From Tetrahymena elliotti 4EA (taxonomy: Eukaryota; Ciliophora; Oligohymenophorea; Hymenostomatida; Tetrahymenidae), in the NCBI GenBank assembly GCA_000231825.2, contig JH720318.1, positions 638,539 through 702,538 of the forward strand: DNA of 64,000 nucleotides. Reading direction: 5' to 3'. Positions within the stretch are counted from its first letter, which is position 1. Each line of letters begins with the position of its first letter. This document shows, piece by piece, positions 38,762 through 48,783 of this stretch. Made by a program: the position numbers and the translations under genes. Under the pieces are notes generated by a model. It was not told where the DNA came from. It did not search any database and saw only the letters and a program-made list of their open reading frames with translations.

Positions 38762-41495
38762 ATGTAGACTTATAAAAGTTAGGGATTTGGTTAACAGCCA
38801 TTTATTATATCATAGTCAGAAGTATAAAAAAAAGGGAATTAAATTATAGACTAACGTGACTATAATTACAATGGTTTTATTTAAACAAGTGAAGGATAAG
38901 AAGTTAATCAAATTAAAAGAAGTGCTCCTCCTTAATCATTTGTTTAGTAGGATAACTTTTAATAGCCTTTAACCTAAGCAAACTAACCAGGAGCTGCTAA
39001 CATTAGTTAATCATAAACTCCATTTTAAATTTAATCATAATATTAGAGTGCTATTTTGAACAAAAACCCTTTGCAAAATTAGCTAGGACAAAACAATACT
39101 ACTCCTTTTAATAATTAAATGGTAAATCAATCTTAGTAAATAGGACTTAAACCTTAGAGCATGAGTGTATACTAGAATCAAGGATTGTAAGATAACTAAT
39201 TAGGAAATAGCTAATTAAAAGTTATATAATAGAGAGATCTTAACTCATAATATAGACCTTAGTCAGCTAGTAACTAAGCTTTGGGTTAATAATTTCGTAT
39301 GGAAAGCAATGCTGCTCTTGAAAGACCTTCAAATTAGTTTAACTAAAATATTGGTAATCAAAATTAAAGCCAAATTCAAGGCGCAAATGATGGGATATAC
39401 TCTTAGAGAAATAATATCTAGTTCAGTAGTAATAATTTACAAATGGAAAACTAAACTGCTAGAGCACTAGCTGCTCCTTAAGATTTCCAAAGGAATAAAA
39501 TTGTTAGTTAATAGGATTATGTTGAAAATAATATTCCAAAGGGTAATAATGACTACCACAAGTAAGGAAGTAAATTCCCACCTTCTTAATCTTATTACAA
39601 TTCTTCACTACTTCAAGAAATAAAACCTCCTGGTTTTAATGAAATAAATATAGAAGAGTAATAAAGTATATTCCATTAATATGCATAATTCTTTTATGCT
39701 TGTGGATACTAACTAGATTCTTAAATAGGCGATGAATAAACTCTTCAAGTATTGAATATGGTAAGCTTTTTATTGCTTTTTATCAAATTATTTTATGAGA
39801 AAATTTATTACTGAACACAAATATTTTTCAAATTAAATTTTATTGATCAAAATAAAATTTGATATTAAACAAATAAATTTTAACAACATAGAATATTTTT
39901 TAATATTAAACATAATTTACTTAATAAAATAAAGCCTTCAGCTGATTTTGACTTAGAAGTTTTATAATAAATAAAAGATGAAGCTAAAGTATTGGATAGC
40001 TATACAGTGAAAGAATTTTTAGATGTTTATATTAAGGCAATTAGTGTTTTATAAAACAGAAAGGATGAGTAAGAATAAATGATATAAAAAGCAAAAGATA
40101 AATTAAATGAGCTCATCTAACTTCAAGAATAAGCAAGGATAAATGAATAAACGAACTCAAATTAGTAATCAACCCTGTATATTGAAGTTCAAAAGGCTAA
40201 AGGACTTGATAGATAATCACAGTATATTACTCGTATATAATTCGACATTAATCAATATACTGAAACAAAAAAAAGTAACTTTTCTTCTGATCCAGTATTC
40301 AATGAGGAATTGAAATTGTAATTTGTTAATTATTTTTTTTATTTTAATGATTTTAATCTTAATTCAATTAAAAAGAAAAATAAACAACCATAATTCTGTG
40401 TTGATTTTCACACTTGTTGATGCAGCCACAGATAAGATAATAGGATATGTAACCTAAAAGCTAAAACAATTCTATCACTAAAAGAAAATTGATGAATGGT
40501 ATATTTTAGAAGATTAAGGAGGTGCCTTAGGTGATATTTCGAAATAAATGAGTATTGCTATTTAATGGGTTCACTCTGAAAGATAATATTATGAAAATAT
40601 TTTAAGAGAAAACGATTATTTTGAGCCCATCATAAAAGATCATGAGGAAAAACTTAGTGATACTATAGAGTTATTGAGGATATTAAGATAGCCATTTGAA
40701 AGGGATATTGAAATGTTTAGATTAGAATAAGAAGATCAATAGTAAGAAAAGAGAAAAAAATCAAAAAAGAGATCTAAGCCAGATAGTGCCACATAAAATA
40801 ATAGCGATGATGACGATGAAGGATGCTGGTAAACCTGTATGGGATTATTTAATTCAGATGATGAACCAAAAAAAGTATCCCATTAAGAAATAAAAACATA
40901 GGATCATGTCATAGTAGCAGTTGATAATTAGTAATAGCATCAATAAGTTGAATAAAAAGAAAAATTAGATTTAGATGAAGCTACAGATTTTAAAAACAAA
41001 TTAATTTACATTTATATTGTTTTAGCAGCTTTAGTATGCTTCTTTAAGCCAAATTTAATAGATGTAAATATTTTAAATTGAAAAAAATCACTTTTAACAT
41101 ACTATTTATTAACATAGGTTTGTATTTCTTTAGTCCTTTACTCTGATTACTTCAAATTAATTCCTTAGAATTGTAATAGGTTATCCATAGTACTCCTTCT
41201 CTCACTTTTTATTGACATTTTATGGATGGCTATTTTTACTTCTAGTTGGTTTTCCTATATACCATCTAGCAGCCTTAGTATGATTTTATTCTTAATTTTA
41301 GAGATAACAATGGCTATTGTAAAAGTAATTATTACTATTGTTTTACAGAAAATTAAGCAGGAACAAGTAGAGGCTTAATAAAAATAAGTGCAATAGCCAA
41401 ATGGAGCAATCCCTATAAATAACATGAACAATAATTATAATTATAATAATAACAATTACCATAACACCAATAATAATTATGCATCAGGTTTTTGA
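38762..41495 (+). CDS. C2-domain membrane protein with Q/N-rich N-terminus
   Basis: Four exons: 38762-39760, 39935-40317, 40376-41063, 41118-41495; introns of 174, 58 and 54 bp; 815 residues. Residues 1-330 are Gln/Asn/Pro/Ser-rich with scattered aromatic residues. A helical region (about 340-410, DEAKVLDSYTVKEFLDVYIK) leads into a C2 domain at about 413-520: LYIEVQKAKGLDRQSQYITR, the FNEELKLK strand, VLIFTLVDAATDKIIGYVTQ and EWYILED. C2 domains bind membranes, often with calcium. The aspartates of a classical calcium site are only partly present. After an acidic Lys/Asp linker come about three hydrophobic segments (from about 672: IYIYIVLAALVCFF; then LSIVLLLSLFIDILWMAIF; then MILFLILEITMAIVKVIITI) and an Asn/Tyr-rich tail. 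It is thus a membrane-anchored C2 protein; the exact role is not known. Confidence 0.82.
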
Positions 41496-42402
41496 AAGAG
41501 TGTTTAATCTAAAGATACAGAGTTTGCTTATTGACTAATAAAATTTTATCTTTTTTATATTAATTTTGCTTAGTGTAATTTTTATTTAGGTAGGATTATT
41601 GTAAATATATATTTTATCAAAATTTTCTTCATTTGTTCTAAAGTTTAAATAAATTTACTCTAATCTTCTTTTTTTAATTAGAAATACATTCTTTTTTTTT
41701 TTTGATAAATTTCAAAAAATTTTTGTTCAAACTTTGATGACTTTACTCTAAAAGATTTGGTTTTAAAAAGGAAAAATTAAAGTAGTAAATGATATTAGCA
41801 AATTCTAAATATTAAAATGTATTATCCATTATTAAATAAATAAATTATTACTTACAATATTTGCTTGATTTTAAAATAAGTTTAGAGCCAAATAATAACT
41901 TTTTTACAAAATTGAATAAGAATTTATTTTATAAGATTACATTCATTTTCAATAAAAAAAAAATCAATTCAGATATTATTGATTCATTTTATGTTACTTC
42001 TATTAAACTAAGTACAAAGGAGGTATGTATTGTTTAAGGATATAAGCTATTATATTAAACATTTTTATGTTTTCAAAATATTGAAGAAGTAGATAGTTTA
42101 TTAGTAGCCTTACTAATAAGATAGTTTTTAATAATTTATCTTTTTAATCTACATTATATAGTTCATCTATTCTAAAAAAAACAATTTGATAAGAAAGTAT
42201 CAAAAACGGAAAGGATCAGAAGCGATAAGAAATTTTCTACTGGCTTTTATTAATATAAAATAATAAATAATAATTTGATTAGAATAGAATAGATAGTCTT
42301 AGTTTAAATCCCAAAAAAAAAAACCTAATTAAGATTTATATAATACTTGTATCTTAGAATAAATTAATTCTTTAAAGTAAAATAAATTAGTTTATAAATA
42401 AA
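41496..42402. other. intergenic, no gene seen
   Basis: AT-rich spacer between two plus-strand genes, with no open frame of coding character. Confidence 0.5.
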
Positions 42403-44460
42403 ATGGATTCAGTATACCTACAAGTAAAAGAGGATGCATCTTGCTTACTCACAGTTAAGGAAAGCATCAAAAATGACAAACTGAGAATTTCCTTAATTCC
42501 TCCTCCTTCTATTAAATCAAGAACAAACTCCAATATATGCTGTGTTGTTGATGTTTCTGGTTCTATGGGAGTAGAAGCTAAATCTAATTCATCTACTTCT
42601 TCAGAAAAATACTGCTTAAGTATACTAGACATAGTTTAACATGCTCTTAAGATGATTGTAAACACATTAACACCAGATGATAATTTATCTGTTGTTGCGT
42701 TTAGTACTAAGGCTTCAATTATATTTGAATCATTAAGAATGGATGACACAAACAAGATTTTAGCAGTAGAAAAAATAGAAAGACTACAGCCAGACGGAAG
42801 TACTAATCTTTGGGATGGAATAAAAGTTGGATTGAATATTTTAGGTAAAAATAATTCTTTTAATAGAAATTAAGCTATGTATGTCTTAACAGATGGATAG
42901 CCTGATGATAGATAAGTTATGGAGTATTTAAAGAAATACAAGAAATAAAATCCAAAACTTAGATGTACTATAAGCACATTTGGCTTTGGAAGTAGCTGCG
43001 ATAGTGAGCTTTTAGATTAAATTGCTAGAGAATATAATGGTATGTATTCTTTCATTCCTGATGCTACTTTAATTGCTACAGCATTTGCAAATGCCATAGC
43101 TAATACTCTAACTGTATTTGCTAATTATGTTTAGATAAGAGTTAAGCCTCTAAATTCTTTTAAGTTCAGAGTCCCTAGTTAGTAACCAATCTCTTCATCA
43201 TCAACTGAAAATAATGTTGTAATTTATGGAGGAGTTATAAATATTCAATAAGACAGAGATTTTATTTTAGACATCATATAGATGCCTTTAAATGAAAATT
43301 TGCCTTATGCTGAAGTAGAAGTTATATATTAAGAAAGTTTTAAAAGCGATACTCATGGAGAAGTTAAGGTTGAAGATAAAAAAGTTGTGGCAACTTTAAA
43401 ATCAAGAGATTCTGATTAGGACATTGACAATTAGATTTACAGATATAAATTAATAAATGCAATTGATGAAATCATTAAATCTTATAATAAAAACAGTTAA
43501 TAAGTTAAATCAAATCTAATGAATTTGATAGAAGAAATGGAATAGATCCATGATGAAAATGATAGACATTTTGATGGCATCTACAAGGATTTAGTAAGAA
43601 CAGTAAGCGAAGCTTTTAAAGATAATAATGTCTTTATTACTTGGGGATAACATTATATCACTTCATTGTTGAGGGCTCATTTAATATAGTAATGTAATAC
43701 TTTCAAAGATCCAGGTGTTTAGCATTATGGAAAAGACACTTTTAAAGAAATAAGAGCAGTAGCTGATGAAACCTTTGTTAAAATGCCTCCTCCTAAACCA
43801 TACTCATAAGCTTAATAGTATAGCACATAAAATTACTCAAATTAGAGCTCATCAGTATCAGCCTCTCAATCATAAAGTTCATCCAACTAAAATTCTTCAT
43901 CTTAATCATATACCTCAGCATATAATATGAATGACTATCATAATTATAGTTCCGGTGGCTGTATGCATGGAGATTCATTAGTTTAGCTTTCTAACTCCTC
44001 TTTAGTAAAAGTAAGTGAAGTTAAAAAAGGAGATAAAGTTATTTGCCCTTTGCTTTAAAATTAAGCTGTTGAAGTTCTATGTGTTGTTTTATCTAAATGT
44101 GAAGAAGGCAAAAAAGATTTTATATAGCTAGGCTCTGATTTATGGATAACTCCTAGGCATCCTATAAGAATTGACGGAGAATGGAAATACCCTAAAGACT
44201 TAGGTTAAACTGTATCAAAATCTTCTGACTACATTTATCAGTTTGTACTTGAAAATGGTCACACAATGAGTATTGGAGGATTTGAATGTATTTGCTTAGG
44301 ACATAACTTTTAAGAAAGAATTGCTTCTCATCCTTATCTTGGTTCTTAAGCTATAATTGAAGATCTAAAGTAAATGAAAGGTTGGGATGAAGGTTAAGTG
44401 TAAATTAAATACAGAATCAGAAATAAATTTACAGGTTAAGTTAAAACTTTTACTTAATGA
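42403..44460 (+). CDS. VWA plus Hint (Vwaint/Vint) protein
   Basis: Intronless, 685 residues. The VWA domain has a complete metal-ion site: DVSGSM at residues 50-55, the Thr in GSTNLWDGI, and the Asp in LTDGQPDD. A beta-rich region follows (about 260-340), then a helical part ending ITWGQHYITSLLRAHL, which matches the 'Vwaint' module of this family, and a Ser/Gln/Tyr-rich linker. A C-terminal Hint domain starts at Cys520 (GGCMHGDSLVQL) with the TPRH block at 583-586, so the catalytic Cys and the Thr/His pair are present. Near the end is LGHNF (His634-Asn635), followed by ASHPYLGSQAIIEDL, typical of the 'Vint' family. Hint domains carry out self-cleavage or splicing of proteins; in VWA-Hint proteins the substrate is not known. 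Ciliates carry many such genes. Identification firm, cellular role open. Confidence 0.93.
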
Positions 44461-45177
44461 GTATTGAAATTTATTAGAAAAATAAACAAATAAATAAATA
44501 TACAAAAAATAAGCAAACTAAGTAGTAGAAATGCCAAAAAATAAAAATAAAATAATTACTTAAATAATGTTATGTTATACTATTCATATCTTGCATTTTT
44601 TATGAGATTTTAACATTTTTAAATATTTTTTTAATTTAATTTTTTTAACATCACTAATATATTTCTAAAATAACTGTGTTGAGTACTTTGGATTATTATT
44701 TTTCTTCTTCATTAAAAAGACTTTTTTTAAGTAATTTTTTTGTATTCGAAAAAATGTTTAAGAAACTACACAATTTTTTAGTAATTATCTAAATTTATTA
44801 ATAAAATAGTTATCAGTTTTTTCAATTAAATATTAAACTTTAGATTTTAAATAAAAATGAGAATCCATACTGATGAGAGTTAAATATTAAATCTGATTGC
44901 TTATATTAATCATTTGTAATGGTAAATATAAAGAGTGATAGATAACATTTTATTTAATAATATTTGAGTTTGTATTTTTCTCAATCTGAAATTTTATTTA
45001 GAGAGATTGTAAGAAAATGTATAATTTCAAATTAATTTAAAATTTAAGAAATAGAGGAAAAAACAAAATCAATAAAAGAAAACTCTATATAATAAAAAAA
45101 GCAACAAAATAAAATGATGTTTGCTAAAGGTTAATCTCATTCTAGAATCGACTTCGGCTTAGTTTTTTAATCCTTTA
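44461..45177. other. intergenic
   Basis: AT-rich spacer. A short frame from ATG 45115 (MMFAKGQSHSRIDFG, 27 codons) lies just upstream of, and in a different frame from, the hypothetical gene at 45178. Confidence 0.4.
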
Positions 45178-45978
45178 ATGGAACTACTATACAGACATGA
45201 TAATTTTGCCAAGTTATCCCCAAAGTTTTTTAAATTACCATATAAGATTTATAGAATGAGAACGCTTTTACAAGAGCAATATTTTAATTTTCTTAGATAT
45301 AATATTAGATAAGATGATTATTCAGACAAATCTCTTAATCTATTTAAGTTTTTAAAACATCCTTTATAAAGTATAGTTAAGAATATGCACCTCATCCCTT
45401 TAGCAATTCCTTAACTTGCTTTATAGCCTATCCACAAGTTTTTTATGAGCAATTAAAAAAAGTATATTGCTAAAAATTTTTAAAAATCTAAGAAAAATAA
45501 AATACTTTAAAAGAAATGCAAATGGGACCCTCAAAATGTCTTACTAAAAACCAATTCTCTCTCCATTATCTTAATTTTTTCAAATATATAAAAAGTATTT
45601 TTTAAAAACAGATAGGTAACTTAAATGAGATTGAGAAAATTAGAAAAAGAATTTGAGAAAAATCTAAATAAAATATAAATTCAAATTTAAGAAAAATAAA
45701 AGAAAAAATAAAAAAAACTAATAGCAAACCAATAAACATAAGCAATAAAACCATACAAATTAAACATATTAGAAAAAAAACTAACTTACAAATCTAAATA
45801 ATACTAAACTAAAAAGAAAAAAAAATCAAAACTAATATAAAAATAATAAACCAAAATAAAATAAAAACAGAAATAAGCAATAATTTAACTCAGGATGGGT
45901 TATGTCATTTTTAATTTTTTTAAAAGAAATAGTATTTTTAAATTTTTCTAAAATAGTTTGATTTTAATATTTGATTGA
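45178..45978 (+). CDS. hypothetical Lys/Gln-rich protein
   Basis: Open frame of 266 codons from ATG 45178 to TGA 45976. The first 120 residues are mixed and protein-like (MELLYRHDNFAKLSPKFFKL onward). The rest becomes Lys/Gln/Ile/Asn low-complexity sequence with a Phe-rich end, so the true C-terminus may be earlier, through an intron I could not place. The short frame from 45115 could be an upstream exon. No family recognised. The long low-complexity part could arise by chance because only TGA is a stop. Confidence 0.35.
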
Positions 45979-46323
45979 ATATTTTTTAAATTAATTTATA
46001 TTTGTTTTTCTATTTCTGAATAATATTTTGAAATTTCCTAAAGTTAAAAAAGCTTTTTAAATAATAATTCTCATAAATAGAAGATTATTTTTTATCTTTA
46101 AATTAAGATTATCATCAAATTTATTTAACTATGGTTTTATTCTTACTCAATTAATTTGATTCATTTCTTGGTATTTTAGGTATTTTTAAGTTATTTATTT
46201 TTTTAAATGAAAATTAATTAAATTAATAAATGTTAAATCTCTTGAGGAGAAAAGAATAAGTTTATTTAGAGAAAATAAAATTGCTGAAGTGAGAATAAAC
46301 AAAATTTTAATATATATCAATAA
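45979..46323. other. spacer upstream of the tRNA pair
   Basis: AT-rich sequence with no gene seen. Confidence 0.5.
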
Positions 46324-46397
46324 GCCCGTGTAGCTCAGTTGGTTAGAGCGCGAGTCTCATAATCTCGAGGCCGAGGGTTCGATCCCCTCCGCAGGCA
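46324..46397 (+). tRNA. tRNA-Met (CAT), elongator, copy 1
   Basis: Cloverleaf reads directly. Acceptor GCCCGTG pairs with CGCAGGC with one C4-A69 mismatch. D arm GCTC..GAGC. Anticodon arm CGAGT-CTCATAA-TCTCG with anticodon CAT and the T31-T39 mismatch typical of eukaryotic elongator tRNA-Met. T arm GAGGG-TTCGATC-CCCTC, discriminator A. No encoded CCA and no intron. The internal A-box (TAGCTCAGTTGG) and B-box (GGTTCGATCC) promoters are present. It is not the initiator type, whose anticodon stem normally carries three G:C pairs next to the loop. Confidence 0.95.
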
Positions 46398-46404
46398 TTT
46401 TTTT
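46398..46404 (+). terminator. RNA polymerase III terminator
   Basis: Run of seven T directly after the discriminator base of tRNA-Met copy 1. Confidence 0.85.
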
Positions 46405-46471
46405 ATTAAAAATAAAATAGACTTAATTCCAAAGTGATATTGCAAAGTACTTGGTTAAAAATATCAATTCA

Positions 46472-46545
46472 GCCCGTGTAGCTCAGTTGGTTAGAGCGCG
46501 AGTCTCATAATCTCGAGGCCGAGGGTTCGATCCCCTCCGCAGGCA
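46472..46545 (+). tRNA. tRNA-Met (CAT), elongator, copy 2
   Basis: Identical in all 74 bases to the copy at 46324-46397, including the C4-A69 acceptor mismatch. Same internal promoters. Identity extends only one base upstream, so 5' flanking control elements are not shared. Confidence 0.95.
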
Positions 46546-46552
46546 TTTTTTT
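46546..46552 (+). terminator. RNA polymerase III terminator
   Basis: Run of seven T directly after tRNA-Met copy 2. Confidence 0.85.
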
Positions 46553-46736
46553 ATTAAAAATAAATGTAAAGTATGATATATTTTTTATTTTTTAGAGAAT
46601 AGTTTCAAAAAATGAAAATATTTGATTAAATATTAAACAAAGGCAAAATATTTTTAAAAATACTTTAAAAGAACCATATATAATATAAATAAATAATATC
46701 AGTCTAGTATATAGTTCATATTAAATTTTATAATAT

Positions 46737-47149
46737 ATGCTCTCAGTCTTGTAATAAATCTAGGATCTACAAAGAGAGTATGCTAAGGGATTAGGAAAAG
46801 TATATTTCTATGAACTATATCTATTTCTTCCATTTTATATTTAATATGGAAAATAAAAAATATATTATAGACAAGAGTGAAAACAATAAATAGAGAAGAT
46901 GCTAGGTATATGATTGAAATAACTAAGTTTGAATCATCTTTTAAGTAAGATTTTAGAGTATCTTACAGAATTTTTATTTATTCATCCAAGACCAATAGCC
47001 CTTCTATAGAACCAATATTAATATAGTCTTAATCAAGTTCAAAATTTAAATATGATAAACTTCTAAAAGTATTTTCATAGCTCATCAAAGAAGGAAGGAA
47101 ACCACTGGTTAGTGCAGATTTTATTAGTAGAGGACATAAATTAGATTGA
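46737..47149 (+). CDS. possible two-exon hypothetical protein
   Basis: Candidate exons 46737-46799 and 46871-47149, intron 46800-46870 (GTATAT...TTATAG, phase 0), giving 113 residues starting MLSVLQQIQDLQREYAKGLGK. The second exon reads like protein (TRVKTINREDARYMIEITKF, then SSKFKYDKLLKVFSQLIKEG). It ends at TGA 47147. The same frame continues with coding-like pieces but meets TGA again at 47291 and 47402, and another frame over 47110-47390 also looks coding. The true structure, or a decayed gene, cannot be resolved by eye. No family recognised. Confidence 0.3.
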
Positions 47150-48783
47150 AAATAATCTTACTAAGGATCAAAAATTGAATAAGATGTCTTGCATAGATTT
47201 TATTAGTTAATCAAATCCACTTTTTTGATAAATTAAGAGGGAAGATTAGAATTATTAATTGCAGAAACAATCTAATTATTTGAGATATTTTGAAGCATCA
47301 CAAAAAGACTTTAAAAGAATTAAACATATGAGGAATCCTATTTAAAATATTATAATTTAATTAAAATAAATCAAAGAAATCAAAGAAATGAAATGAATTA
47401 CTGAATAGTTTTAGCTTAAATGAAACCATAAAAGATTTAATTTTGGAATTAAATATTAAAAGTCACCATATTCATTAAGTGTAGTGATATTGTTCTTGAA
47501 ATCTATCAAAAAATTGCTGAAGTAAATAAAAATAATCAATCCAAATGAGATAAATAAAACTAGACTAGTTATTTAGAGTGAAATTAATAACATTTTAGAA
47601 ATTTCCTTGTTTTGAAGCTCTATGTTAACTCTTTGATTATTTCTTCTAATTTATCTATTTTTTATTTTTGAAATTTTATTTAATTCAAAGAAATTCTATG
47701 CTTACTTGTAGATTATATCCATTTTTTTATTTTAATTAAGACTCTGTTCTTTGAAATGTAGATCGAACTCATACATGTACATGAGTTCTTGTGATTTTAT
47801 TAAAGTTTCTTAAATAAAATTAAGCTTTTAAAGATCCATTTAAATAAGTGCTCTGTCTGTACTTTCAAAAAGTTCTATTTAACTAGCTTACTAATTTGAA
47901 AAACTTTAGAAAAAAAATATCTAGCTGACAATAAAAAGACAGAGTATGATTGAAAAACAAAGAAAAACAACAATCGTTTCTGTATTACTTTTGGTAATAT
48001 AGTTTTTTACACTTTAAATGATATCAGAATTAACCTTTTGAAGAATTTCAAATATTTATTTCATATTTTATACATAAAAACTAAAAGAAAAAGATTTAAG
48101 AGATTAAGAAATATCGGTGCTTAAGCTTAATTCTTAAATGTTCCTCATCATAGTCATTATCACCTAATTTTGTTTATTTAATAGTAGCTTAGTAAATATT
48201 TTTATGGAAGTTAAGTAATTATGGTTTATTAATTGGATTAAATGAGATAATTAAAAGAAATAAATATTGTTACCTAATTCACTGATAACTAATCTTTCTA
48301 TGTAGAAGATACTGAAAGTGTTAGGTAGTACTAAGATATTATTTCTTAGTAAATTTAATTCAAAAATTCGCTTTGCTAGATTTAATTTGCATTTTGATAA
48401 ATATTTGTAAGTGTTTTTCCTAAAACAGTAATTTTATCGATTCTTAGAGGGATATTCTAATTATTATTTAAGATATCTTTATAAATTAAAATAAGCTAGA
48501 CTTCATTTTATGATCTTAAAAAACCTGAATTAATTGAAAATAAATCAATTTGACTTATCAAGTCATAAACAATTTATGTCTAGTTAATCATATTATATAG
48601 AGGCAGAGAACACATTATCAAAAAAGAAAGAAACTATGCAAAAAGCATTCTCCTTAATCTAAAATTCTAAAAATAATTTTATTAAATAAATATCTTAAAA
48701 TTTAAAAAGAAAAGAATAAACTTACTTTTTTTGTTAAAGAGGGTTGGGTGTAATTCTCATAAAGAAGGTACTTAGAATAATAT
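47150..48783. other. intergenic or decayed-gene region
   Basis: Coding-like fragments in more than one frame up to about 47545, then AT-rich DNA. An open plus frame at 47954-48397 (147 codons, internal ATG at 48221) has some protein-like stretches but is within the length expected by chance. A 24-bp imperfect palindrome (GAACTCAT..ATGAGTTC) sits at 47765-47788. Confidence 0.35.

Larger units (their letters stand above)
46323..46416. repeat. tandem duplication unit, copy 1
   Basis: A 94-bp stretch (tRNA gene plus one base upstream and 19 downstream) identical to 46471-46564. The identity ends abruptly on both sides, giving the exact duplicated segment; the offset between copies is 148 bp. Confidence 0.9.
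46471..46564. repeat. tandem duplication unit, copy 2
   Basis: Second copy of the 94-bp unit, identical to 46323-46416. The 54 bp between units is unrelated AT-rich DNA. Confidence 0.9.

Noticed and set aside
42387..42632. 81-residue minus-strand frame
   Set aside because: Antisense shadow of the start of the VWA-Hint gene.
47110..47390. ILLVED motif suggesting a response-regulator receiver, and HMRNP resembling a histidine-kinase H-box
   Set aside because: The following residues do not fit a receiver domain, spacing of the H-box is wrong, and the frame holds a TGA; chance resemblance.
47765..47788. 24-bp palindrome GAACTCAT..ATGAGTTC
   Set aside because: Only 8-bp arms; such short palindromes are expected by chance in a window of this size.
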